19,298 nucleotides of DNA, from positions 1-19,298 of the forward strand of contig JBAZPL010000026.1 in NCBI GenBank assembly GCA_041648155.1, given 5' to 3'. Shown piece by piece: positions 13,217 through 19,298 of the stretch. Each line of letters starts with the position of its first letter. Within the stretch, counting starts at the first letter, position 1. The notes beneath the pieces are model-generated. The model was not told where the DNA came from and did no database searches. It saw nothing but the letters and a program-made list of their open reading frames with translations. The stretch is from SSS58A sp041648155 (GTDB lineage Bacteria > Krumholzibacteriota > Krumholzibacteriia > Krumholzibacteriales > Krumholzibacteriaceae). The translations under genes were made by a program, and so were the position numbers.

Positions 13217-14566
13217 TCAGTCCGCGCAGCCGGCGCCCATCTTCGAGCGCAGCACGTCGGACTTCATGATAAAGGCGCCTTCGGCGACAACAGTCTGAGC
13301 CGATTGGAGCCCCTTTATGATCTCGACCCAGCCTGTCCAGGTTCGACCGACAACGACGGGCCGGCGCAGATAGTAGTCACCTTGGTGATGAACAAATACG
13401 AAGGACCGCCCCTCGTCTTCAAGGACCGCGTCCCGCGGGACCGCGAGCGCCTCGTCCGTCCCCGGCAGGAACAGTTTGACCGTGGCGAACATCCCCGACA
13501 GCAGCCGGCCGTCAGTGTTCTTGACCTGGACCCGTACTTTCACGGTGCGCGAGGCCTCGTCCATCGCCGGGCTGACGAGGTCAACGGTCCCGACGAATTC
13601 TTCGTCCGGATAAGCTTTGACGGAAACCGACGCCGCGAGCTTCCGAGCCGCTTGTCCGCGATTGACAATGGAGATGTCGCGCTCGTAAAGGTCCGCCCAC
13701 ACCCAGACCGTGGTGTTGTCGCCCACGATGACGAGCGACTCGTCGGTTGTGGTCACCTCGCCCGATACCGCGTGTATGACGAGAACCGCGCCGTCCATCG
13801 GGGCGCGGATCATGAGGCACCCGCGGCTGGTGCCGCTGGTGAGCGCACGCGCCTCGGAGGTGTCCATGCCCAGACGCGTGAGCTTGCCGAGCGCTCCCTC
13901 CATGCGGATCTCGGCGGCCTCGCGCTCCTGCTTCGCCTGGAGGTACTCCTTCTCGGAGGAGATGTTCTCCCTGCGCAGCTCGGACATCCGCTCAAAGCTG
14001 CTGCGGGCCAACTCGAATAGACCCTGGGCCTCCAAGTAGGCGGCCTGCGCCTCGCCGAACGCGACACTCTCAATCTCAACGAGCGCCTGGCCCTTCTTAA
14101 CCTTGTCTCCCAGCACGACATAAACCTTATTGACGATGCCTTCCACCTGGCAGCTCACGTGGACGACACGCCGCTCGTCGAAGCGCACCTCGCCTGTGAG
14201 CGTTATGGGCACGGCGATCTTCCGGCGTTCGGCCTTGACCGTCGTAACAAGCCCGCCTTCCACGAGGCTCGCCGGCACTCGCACGAAGCCCACCTCATAG
14301 CGGCACTCATCGCACTCGAAGGTTATCTTCTTGTGCTCGCACGTAAGGGCAACCAGCTCCTCCACCGGGCGATCGAGATCTGACGGCTCCCTGGCCTCGG
14401 CACCCTCCTCGTGGCCCTCGCCGGCGTGGGCGGCGTAGCCTTCATCGTTATCTTGCGCAGCCTGCGCCGCAGGGACTATCTGGGCGGGACTGCTCTCTTT
14501 GCAGGAAAAGCTCATGGCCGGGATTAACAAAGCGAGAAGGAAATATTTCAGCGTGCGATTGTTCAT
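13217..14566 (-). CDS. periplasmic adaptor (membrane fusion protein), CusB/CzcB-like
   Basis: 449 residues. An N-terminal export signal (LKYFLLALLIPAMSFSC) ends at Cys22, a possible though non-ideal lipobox. A His/Glu/Ala-rich stretch follows, then a small metal-ribbon motif, LTCEHKKITFECDECRYEVG (Cys76, Cys85, Cys88). The body is a standard adaptor: a biotinyl-lipoyl half motif (VEGIVNKVYVVLGDKVKKGQ), a coiled-coil hairpin (LEAQGLFELARSSFERM... EYLQAKQEREAAEI), the second lipoyl half (IRAPMDGAVLVIHAVSGEV), then beta-barrel and membrane-proximal domains. It bridges the RND pump and outer-membrane channel. Its start overlaps the stop of the channel gene (ATGA). The ribbon may capture metal in the periplasm, by inference from conserved Cys spacing. 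Confidence 0.93.
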   Translation of the reverse strand: MNNRTLKYFLLALLIPAMSFSCKESSPAQIVPAAQAAQDNDEGYAAHAGEGHEEGAEAREPSDLDRPVEELVALTCEHKKITFECDECRYEVGFVRVPASLVEGGLVTTVKAERRKIAVPITLTGEVRFDERRVVHVSCQVEGIVNKVYVVLGDKVKKGQALVEIESVAFGEAQAAYLEAQGLFELARSSFERMSELRRENISSEKEYLQAKQEREAAEIRMEGALGKLTRLGMDTSEARALTSGTSRGCLMIRAPMDGAVLVIHAVSGEVTTTDESLVIVGDNTTVWVWADLYERDISIVNRGQAARKLAASVSVKAYPDEEFVGTVDLVSPAMDEASRTVKVRVQVKNTDGRLLSGMFATVKLFLPGTDEALAVPRDAVLEDEGRSFVFVHHQGDYYLRRPVVVGRTWTGWVEIIKGLQSAQTVVAEGAFIMKSDVLRSKMGAGCAD

Positions 14567-15873
14567 GGTAGCTCCTCTCCGACTAGAGCGCTGAGACGGC
14601 CGTAGTCGATTTGGGCCTGCGCGAGCGCGCTTAAGTAGAGACGGCGCGAGTCGAGCAAAGTGCGGCGGGCGTCGATCACCTCGAGGAGGCTCGCCTCGCC
14701 GAAGTGGTACGTTTTCTCTATCGTGGACGCGGCAGTCTCAGCACGCGGCACCACGTTGTCCCTGAACCGTGTCGCGGCAGCGACCGATGCGCGGCAAGCG
14801 GCCTGGACCTCGATAACGGTCGTTTCGATCTCCAGTCTGATCGCCTCCGCCTGCTTTCGACCCGCCGCCAGCTTGGCCTTGGATTGAGCGATACGACTGG
14901 AGTTCCAGTTCCAGAGAGGCATGTCGAGGGCGAGACCGATGCCGTAGGCGCGCCGGTCGAGTTCGTCCGTTGTGAAGCCCGTGATGGATAGCGACGGAAC
15001 GCGAGCCATCTTTTCGGTGCCGACGTCGGCCTCGAGAGACCGCGTTCTCGCCCGAGCGGCCGTCAACGCCGGGTGCGTTGTTCGTGCCTTGGCGAGCGCA
15101 TCATCGAGATCCATCGCCGCTGGGAGCGCGCTCAGATCCGCGACCGCCATGATCGTCCTACCGTCCGGTACACCCGTCCACAGCGCGAGCTGCGCCCGCC
15201 GGGACAAGAGCGAGGTGCGGGCGGTTTCCAACTCGCTCATCGCCTTCTCGAGCTCGATTTCGACCCGGATTCCTTCGATGGGGCGAACCTCTCCCTTTTC
15301 GACGCGCTTCTTGATGGTCAGCACCAATTTCGAGGTCTGGGCTTCGAGGGTTTCAAGCGCCGCCACTCGGGCCTCCTCGTACACCAGATTCCAAAAGAGC
15401 GTCCGGAGCTGCAGCAACACATCTCGCCGCAGGGACTTGCCCTCGGCAACGGCTATGTCTGTTTCGGCCGCGGCCGCGTCGATCCCCGATCGGCGTTGCG
15501 CGATCCAGCCGAGGGGTAAGCTCAACGCCAGCTCCCGCTCGACGCGCGAAAAGTCGCCGAACCTCGCTCGACCCCGGCCTACTGTGGCCTCTAGTGTCGG
15601 ATTCGGCACCGCGCCAGCCACGCGCACGCCTTCGCGTGCCGCGTCAACCAAGAACTTGCCGGCCACAAGCGCTGGGTGTTCATCGACGAGCCGAACGATC
15701 TCCGCCCAAGTTACTTTGATGACACCTGAGGAATCCCCGTCCGAAGTCGTTGCCGGCGCGGAAATGGAATCAGGCTGGCCAGGGAAGGCCATTGCCGAGC
15801 TCGCCGAGAGTAGAACCATCAATAGGAGCTGACTGCGCATCCACCGGGAGGCGCGTGGGGAAGAACGTTGCAT
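14563..15873 (-). CDS. TolC-like outer-membrane efflux protein (CusC/CzcC-like)
   Basis: 436 residues. A signal peptide (MRSQLLLMVLLSASSAMA, cleavage likely after AMA) is followed by the two-repeat OEP architecture: VDEHPALVAGKFLVDAAREG...PNPTLEATVGRGRARFG in the first half and ARTTHPALTAARARTRSLEAD...LALDMPLWNWNSSRIAQSKA in the second, ending in SLLEVIDARRTLLDSRRLYL. The WN-rich PLWNWN turn is typical of metal-efflux CzcC/CusC proteins. It forms the outer-membrane exit duct of the tripartite pump, so the cell is diderm. The ATG at 15873 has AGG/GAAG-type upstream sequence; a start 11 codons later (MRSQ) has none. It overlaps the adaptor gene by four bases. Confidence 0.93.
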   Translation of the reverse strand: MQRSSPRASRWMRSQLLLMVLLSASSAMAFPGQPDSISAPATTSDGDSSGVIKVTWAEIVRLVDEHPALVAGKFLVDAAREGVRVAGAVPNPTLEATVGRGRARFGDFSRVERELALSLPLGWIAQRRSGIDAAAAETDIAVAEGKSLRRDVLLQLRTLFWNLVYEEARVAALETLEAQTSKLVLTIKKRVEKGEVRPIEGIRVEIELEKAMSELETARTSLLSRRAQLALWTGVPDGRTIMAVADLSALPAAMDLDDALAKARTTHPALTAARARTRSLEADVGTEKMARVPSLSITGFTTDELDRRAYGIGLALDMPLWNWNSSRIAQSKAKLAAGRKQAEAIRLEIETTVIEVQAACRASVAAATRFRDNVVPRAETAASTIEKTYHFGEASLLEVIDARRTLLDSRRLYLSALAQAQIDYGRLSALVGEELP

Positions 15874-15935
15874 CTTCTAACACCTGCCTTCTAGGAACGC
15901 CCGCCATGGGGCGTAGAGCTGGGCCATCGCTTAAT

Positions 15936-15952
15936 GCTCGCGAGACGCGAGC
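15936..15952. other. perfect 7-bp hairpin in the gap before the TolC-like gene
   Basis: GCTCGCG-AGA-CGCGAGC is a perfect inverted repeat with a three-base loop in the 107-base gap between the Cys-rich gene and the outer-membrane gene. There is no T-tract on either side, so it is not an intrinsic terminator. It could be an RNA-processing or stability element in the operon mRNA. Confidence 0.5.
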
Positions 15953-15980
15953 GCACCAGTGCTTTCTAAGGGGGAAGGCT

Positions 15981-16310
15981 TCAGGCACGCGGCGGGTGGA
16001 AGATGCGGTAGAGAATGTCTTTCGGATAAAGGTCGTTGGGCGACAAGGCACTAAGTTCATCGGATGGAGGGGCTTCGATGGAGGGTCGTACAGCGGTGAA
16101 CGCTGCGATCATCGAGTGGCCTGGACAGCACGCGCTGGGGCACGTTGGACCGCAGGGGCCTCCGTCGCTGCCCGGATCGGGGCAGGAGGAACCATAGCAG
16201 TGACTCCCTTGGTCACTGCTCGTCGATGCATGCAGAGTCTCACCCGCCGCCGAGACAAGCCCGGCGACGAACAACAGGAGCACGACAATGGTGAGGCACT
16301 GCAGCTTCAT
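15981..16310 (-). CDS. small Cys-rich exported protein of the efflux operon
   Basis: 109 residues and no family I can name. A clear signal peptide (LTIVVLLLFVAGLVSA, cleavage about residue 21-22) is followed by a stretch with six cysteines and two histidines (HCYGSSCP..., CGPTCPSACCPGH, residues 37-65). A proline/acidic linker follows, and the C-terminus is KDILYRIFHPPRA. The Cys spacing looks like a soft-metal ligand cluster rather than a folded enzyme. Its ATG overlaps the repressor stop (ATGA), so it is the first structural gene of the operon, ahead of the tripartite pump. Likely role by inference: a periplasmic metal-binding protein delivering ions to the adaptor. Confidence 0.8.
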   Translation of the reverse strand: MKLQCLTIVVLLLFVAGLVSAAGETLHASTSSDQGSHCYGSSCPDPGSDGGPCGPTCPSACCPGHSMIAAFTAVRPSIEAPPSDELSALSPNDLYPKDILYRIFHPPRA

Positions 16311-16723
16311 GAGTGGGCCTCCCTATCCGAGAAGTGGCGCGCACAATCGTCAAGAAGGGAGACCAAAAAAGGGGCCTCGAGAGAGTAGTGCACGAGCTTG
16401 CCCTCCGAACGAGAGCGGACAAGACGCAAGTCGCGGAGCTGGCGGAGCTGATGGGAGGTCGCGGAGACTGACAAGCCGACAACCTCCGAGATCTCGCAGA
16501 CGCACATCTCGCCGCTGGCCAGGGCGCGGATCAGCTTCACCCGGGTCGGGTGGGCCAGCACCTTGAACAGCTCGGCCATATCCCGAGTCTGCTCGTCGGG
16601 GAGAAGCGCTTCGCGCCCACAGCGCACGCGCTCTTCGTCGAAGGAGAAGACCCCGCACTTGTCAGGTGCAACCGTCTTTTCGCCGTGCAGTCTTACCGGT
16701 GCGATGGTTTTCGTTCGGCTCAT
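16307..16723 (-). CDS. ArsR/SmtB-family metal-responsive repressor (CadC-like)
   Basis: 138 residues with a winged-helix core, ELFKVLAHPTRVKLIRALAS then SVSATSHQLRQLRDLRLV (recognition helix) and the wing RSEGKLVHYSL. The metal-sensing helix carries MCVCEISEV (Cys74, Cys76). An N-terminal arm has Cys23 and Cys35 (DKCGVFSFDEERVRC), the layout of CadC-type alpha3N thiolate sites for Cd, Pb or related soft metals. The alpha5 DxH...HxxE zinc site is not evident; only DDCARH is present. The start at 16723 is chosen for GAGGAG just upstream and a promoter just before it; a longer frame to 16897 would run through that promoter. As first gene of the efflux operon it should repress its own transcript until metal binds. 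Confidence 0.92.
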   Translation of the reverse strand: MSRTKTIAPVRLHGEKTVAPDKCGVFSFDEERVRCGREALLPDEQTRDMAELFKVLAHPTRVKLIRALASGEMCVCEISEVVGLSVSATSHQLRQLRDLRLVRSRSEGKLVHYSLEAPFLVSLLDDCARHFSDREAHS

Positions 16724-16736
16724 TGCGCTCCTCATT

Positions 16737-16766
16737 ACGTCACTTGAGCAAGTATAGCAATGACGT
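16737..16766. promoter_or_regulatory. candidate repressor operator: nested inverted repeats
   Basis: An outer repeat (ACGTCA at 16737-16742 and TGACGT at 16761-16766) encloses a perfect inner palindrome, ACTTGAGCAAGT (16742-16753). The inner site overlaps the -10 hexamer and start region; the outer arms flank it. This is where an ArsR/SmtB repressor would be expected to sit. Confidence 0.5.
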
Positions 16767-16779
16767 GCCTGCATGTCAA
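16751..16779 (-). promoter_or_regulatory. promoter of the metal-efflux operon
   Basis: TTGACA (16779-16774) and TATACT (16756-16751) on the minus strand are 17 bases apart, with TGC immediately before the -10 (extended -10). This is one of the best promoters in the window. It gives a leader of about 20 nt to the repressor ATG. The remaining stretch 16780-16910 shows no gene or terminator. Confidence 0.85.
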
Positions 16780-16910
16780 GCGAAATACCCCGCGTCGCCA
16801 CTGCGCGTCGAGCAATATCCAACCTCAAAAGCGGCACAGTGATGATGGTAGTCGATGTCGCGCTGCTCGCGGCCTGAAACAAGATATCCCCGGCCATTTC
16901 GCTCCCGCGC

Positions 16911-18149
16911 TCAGATCATCTTCTTCAAGCGGATGGTGACTTCCTTCGTCACGCCCTCCCGCTCGATCGTGAGGCGCACCTGCTCCCCCTCGCGCTGCAT
17001 GTAATCCCGGATGCTTTCCCTCGTGGAGCTCCCGGCCGCGCGGCCGTCGATCGCCGTGACGACGTCCCCCTCGGCTACACCTGCGAGCGCGGCAGGCGTG
17101 CCCTCATAGACCAGGAAGACCTTGAACAGATCGAAGCGCTCTCCCTCCATCACGAAGCGAATGCCGCACATGTCGAACTCGGACGGGGAGTCGAAGCCGG
17201 AGTTCTTCTCGAGAAATATCTGCGAGCGCCGGTAATCGAGGACCACGGTGAACCGGCTGAGGAAATCGGCGCCGATGATCCCCGCGATGCTCGTATCGGC
17301 GAGCGCGCCGCTCGTGCCGGCCGAGAACGACATGACGGGCTCTTTGAAGACAAACGAACCGATGCGGATCCCGCGCACGCGCCCGACAATTCCCCTGCTC
17401 GCCCCACCGATGCCGAAGCCGGTAACGCCGGTGAGAGTTCTCGGACTCTGCGCGGCGAGCGCGTGCTTCTTCGCGTAAGGGCTGTTGAAGACCGAAAGCC
17501 TCACCCCGGTATCGAGGAAAAACATCGCCTCGAGAGGCTTTTCCGAACCGTACAGGAGCACCTCGCTCCGAACGATGATGTAGTTTCCCCACATCTCGAC
17601 GGGGATCCTTTCGCCGGGGCCCGTGTACTCGTAGGCCACCGCGTCATGAAAGACGACCCGCTCGCGCTCGTAATCGATTCGCGTGACGAAGGTCGAGAGA
17701 AGGTCCCCGCCGACCATGCCGTCCTTCCGCTTTCCCCATTGCGCATCGAGCCTTCTCACGGGCATCGTCAGAATGGGACGATTGGCGAACGAGAGCCCAT
17801 GCATCGCTATCGTCGTGGAATCGGCGAGACCGAACTGGACGATCTCCTCCCCCGCACCTCCCCCTTCACCGACGATCGTCGAGCGAAGTCCGATGGACCG
17901 GGCCGTCCCCTCGTCGAGCGCCGAGAGCTCCCCCGCCCCCGTATCGAGAACGAAGGGATACGGTCCGAAGCCGTTGATCGAGACAGGAACATAGACGATG
18001 CGATCGAATATCTCGACGCCCCGGACGTCGAGGCTGTCCGCGCGCTCGAAGCACGGGGTCGCCGGAATCGGCTGCTGCCCGCTCCCATTCGCCGCATGGA
18101 ATGCCAAAACGGAGAGGACGGCGCACAGGATGGTTGCCGTTATTCTCAT
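16911..18149 (-). CDS. exported retropepsin-like aspartyl protease with PDZ domain
   Basis: 412 residues. Signal peptide MRITATILCAVLSVLAFHAA, then two aspartyl-protease lobes: YPFVLDTGAGELSALD (Asp69) with MVGGDLLSTFVTRIDYERERV, and MFFLDTGVRLSVFNS (Asp213) with IIGADFLSRFTVVLDYRRSQI. The C-terminal 85 residues are a PDZ domain (FKVFLVYEGTPAALAGVAEGDVVTAIDG). Both lobes keep DTG and the hydrophobic-G-D flap-proximal motif, so a single chain could form the two-Asp active site. It probably cleaves or binds unfolded or peptide substrates in the periplasm; the true substrate is unknown. The ATG at 18149 has AAGGAG eight bases upstream; an ATG nine codons earlier lacks one. It looks monocistronic, with a TATAAT at 18181-18176. 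Confidence 0.88.
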   Translation of the reverse strand: MRITATILCAVLSVLAFHAANGSGQQPIPATPCFERADSLDVRGVEIFDRIVYVPVSINGFGPYPFVLDTGAGELSALDEGTARSIGLRSTIVGEGGGAGEEIVQFGLADSTTIAMHGLSFANRPILTMPVRRLDAQWGKRKDGMVGGDLLSTFVTRIDYERERVVFHDAVAYEYTGPGERIPVEMWGNYIIVRSEVLLYGSEKPLEAMFFLDTGVRLSVFNSPYAKKHALAAQSPRTLTGVTGFGIGGASRGIVGRVRGIRIGSFVFKEPVMSFSAGTSGALADTSIAGIIGADFLSRFTVVLDYRRSQIFLEKNSGFDSPSEFDMCGIRFVMEGERFDLFKVFLVYEGTPAALAGVAEGDVVTAIDGRAAGSSTRESIRDYMQREGEQVRLTIEREGVTKEVTIRLKKMI

Positions 18150-18175
18150 TCGAGAATCTCCTTTTTCATGAGACA

Positions 18176-18181
18176 ATTATA
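18176..18181 (-). promoter_or_regulatory. -10 element upstream of the aspartyl protease
   Basis: A perfect TATAAT lies on the minus strand about 30 bases before the start codon. No good -35 is found 16-18 bases away, so the promoter may need an activator or be weak. The plus-strand side of this 112-base divergent gap (18150-18261) must also serve the racemase; only a poor TACTAT at its end was seen. Confidence 0.4.
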
Positions 18182-18261
18182 TGGATGAATACGCCGAACT
18201 TCCCGATACGTTCCAAGTGATTTTGTCGAAGCAAATACTATAGCGGCGAGGAGGCCGGGCT

Positions 18262-18954
18262 ATGAAGATTATCGGGCTTGTGGGCGGAACGGGCTGGATC
18301 TCGACCGTCGAGTACTACCGCATCATCAATCAGGAGACGAACCGACGCCTCGGCGGACTCCGTTTCGCCGAATGTATCCTCTACTCCCTCGATTTCGGCG
18401 ACGTCGTCGAGCTCAAGGATAAAGGGGACGATCAAGGTCTCTTCCGCCTGCTCCGCGACGCCGCGCGGAAGGTCGAGAGCATCGGCGCCGAATGCATCCT
18501 CCTCTGCGCGAACACGATGCACCAATACGCCGACGCGGTGCAGAGGGATCTGTCCGTCCCGATCGTTCACATAGCCGATGCGGCGGGTGCGGTCATGTGC
18601 GGGCGCGGCATGAAAACCGTCGGCCTCCTCGGCACGAAGCCCACGATGGAGCTCGATTTCTACAGGAAAAGGCTCAAGAAACTCGGCATCGAAACGATCG
18701 TCCCCGAAGCGGACGATCGCCTGTTCATCCACGATACGATCATGGGTGAGCTCCTCAAGGGGATCTTCAAACCGACGAGCAAGGAACGATTCCTCCGCAT
18801 CATGCGGGAGCTTCACGAACGGGGCGCCGAGGGGATCGTTCTCGGATGCACCGAGATCCCGCTTCTCGTGAAGCAGGAAGACATAGATCTTCCTCTCCTC
18901 GACACGCTGGATATCCATGCGCGTGCGGCGGTGGATTTCGCGCTGGGAGCATGA
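18262..18954 (+). CDS. aspartate/glutamate racemase family protein
   Basis: 230 residues, the usual length of PLP-independent Asp/Glu racemases, which use two cysteines for proton exchange. It opens MKIIGLVGGTGWISTVEYYR, has the first catalytic cysteine in LLCANTMHQYAD (Cys82) and the second in GIVLGCTEIPLLV (Cys196). ISTVEYY and the CANTMH motif are those of aspartate-racemase-like members rather than MurI glutamate racemase. D-aspartate or another amino acid could be the substrate. GAGGAGG lies seven bases before the ATG. It is the only confident plus-strand protein gene in the window, divergent from the protease and converging on the next gene with 16 bases between. Confidence 0.93.
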   Translation: MKIIGLVGGTGWISTVEYYRIINQETNRRLGGLRFAECILYSLDFGDVVELKDKGDDQGLFRLLRDAARKVESIGAECILLCANTMHQYADAVQRDLSVPIVHIADAAGAVMCGRGMKTVGLLGTKPTMELDFYRKRLKKLGIETIVPEADDRLFIHDTIMGELLKGIFKPTSKERFLRIMRELHERGAEGIVLGCTEIPLLVKQEDIDLPLLDTLDIHARAAVDFALGA

Positions 18955-18970
18955 CCCGAACGAAGCGGCT

Positions 18971-19298
18971 CTAGCGCTGAAAGAGACCGGCGATCTGAAC
19001 GCCCTTTTCCAGGGACTCGCGGAGGACCTCCGGCTTGGTTCGCACCGAATGCCGATAGACGATGAGCTTTCGCCCGTCGGCCTCCACGCACAGCCCCGGC
19101 TCCGATTCGAAGAACATCAGAACGCGGCTCGTGAATGCATTGCGAATGGCGGCGTCATCAGGGCCCCGCAGGAGATACTTCTTGGAGAAGACGGGATTGC
19201 TTTCGAAATCGATGTCCTGATAGCCCATCATCGAACCCAGCTTGTGGAACACGTTCTCCGGCCTCATGGTGAAAGCGGGCAGGTTTCGTCCGTGCGGC
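18971..19298 (-). CDS. uncharacterised protein, C-terminal part (runs off the right edge)
   Basis: The frame is open to base 19298, so the gene starts outside the window; an internal ATG at 19267 is probably not the start. The visible 109 residues read LPAFTMRPENVFHKLGSMMG, then YQDIDFESNPVFSKKYLLRG, DDAAIRNAFTSR, VLMFFESEPGLCVEADGRKL and a final LRESLEKGVQIAGLF. I have seen this MRPENxFHKxGxxxGYQDIDF...FSKKYLLRG...VLxFFE pattern at the C-terminus of uncharacterised bacterial proteins that can carry membrane segments earlier, but I cannot assign a function. It is predicted cytosolic and alpha/beta from its composition. Confidence 0.75.
   Translation of the reverse strand, partial: PHGRNLPAFTMRPENVFHKLGSMMGYQDIDFESNPVFSKKYLLRGPDDAAIRNAFTSRVLMFFESEPGLCVEADGRKLIVYRHSVRTKPEVLRESLEKGVQIAGLFQR

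Noticed and set aside
16724..16897. Longer N-terminus for the ArsR/SmtB repressor
   Set aside because: The open frame continues by chance through a TTGACA/TATACT promoter; the ATG at 16723 has a good ribosome-binding site.
1..19298. CRISPR array, insertion sequence or prophage
   Set aside because: No regularly spaced repeats, transposase, integrase or terminal inverted repeats were seen. The only strong protein-level repeat is the Lys-rich tail of malic enzyme.

Overview
The window reads as high-GC bacterial chromosome with Shine-Dalgarno-led genes, sigma70-like promoters and compact operons, nearly all on the minus strand. The metabolism is anaerobic and ferredoxin-based: AMP-forming acetyl-CoA synthetase beside a pyruvate-type ferredoxin oxidoreductase subunit, and a complete 2-oxoglutarate-type ferredoxin oxidoreductase (kor) followed by malic enzyme. 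Nothing in the sequence fixes the species. An uncultured or metagenome-derived anaerobic bacterium is my inference.

Layout from left to right. (1) 1-2400: acs with its own good promoter, followed downstream by the start of a porD-like 4Fe-4S subunit cut by the window edge. (2) 2414-4623: a four-gene thiol/arsenic operon, transcribed leftward as CC-motif AbrB regulator, NifX/NifB-type cofactor-binding protein, ArsM arsenite methyltransferase and ArsC arsenate reductase. A perfect palindrome sits between its -35 and -10. ArsC carries an in-frame ochre codon. A short orphan membrane-like reading frame converges on it. (3) 4626-9305: korD-korA-korB-korC-malic enzyme, ending in a strong intrinsic terminator. 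A second terminator-like hairpin lies between korD and korA. The malic enzyme has a 66-residue Lys/Ala/Pro tail resembling histone H1-like tails. (4) 9412-9528: tRNA-Thr(CGT) with its promoter. (5) 9653-16779: a heavy-metal efflux operon of SmtB/ArsR-family repressor, small Cys-rich exported protein, TolC-like outer-membrane factor, CusB/CzcB-like adaptor, CusA/CzcA-like RND pump, PII-like protein of the metal-efflux-associated type, and an orphan HMA metal-binding fragment. (6) 16911-19298: an exported aspartyl protease with a PDZ domain, divergent from an Asp/Glu racemase, and the C-terminal part of an uncharacterised protein running off the right edge.

How the parts work together. The acs/por and kor/malic enzyme clusters connect acetate, acetyl-CoA, pyruvate, 2-oxoglutarate and malate through low-potential ferredoxin. 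The two metal operons are separate systems. One would handle arsenic by reduction and methylation under an AbrB-type rather than ArsR-type regulator. The other would export a transition or soft metal across both membranes under a Cys-rich ArsR/SmtB repressor, which implies a diderm cell. The most unusual points are the AbrB/NifX-like/ArsM/ArsC operon with its spacer palindrome, the ochre codon in arsC, the basic tail on malic enzyme, the terminator inside the kor operon, and the PII-like plus orphan HMA tail of the efflux operon.
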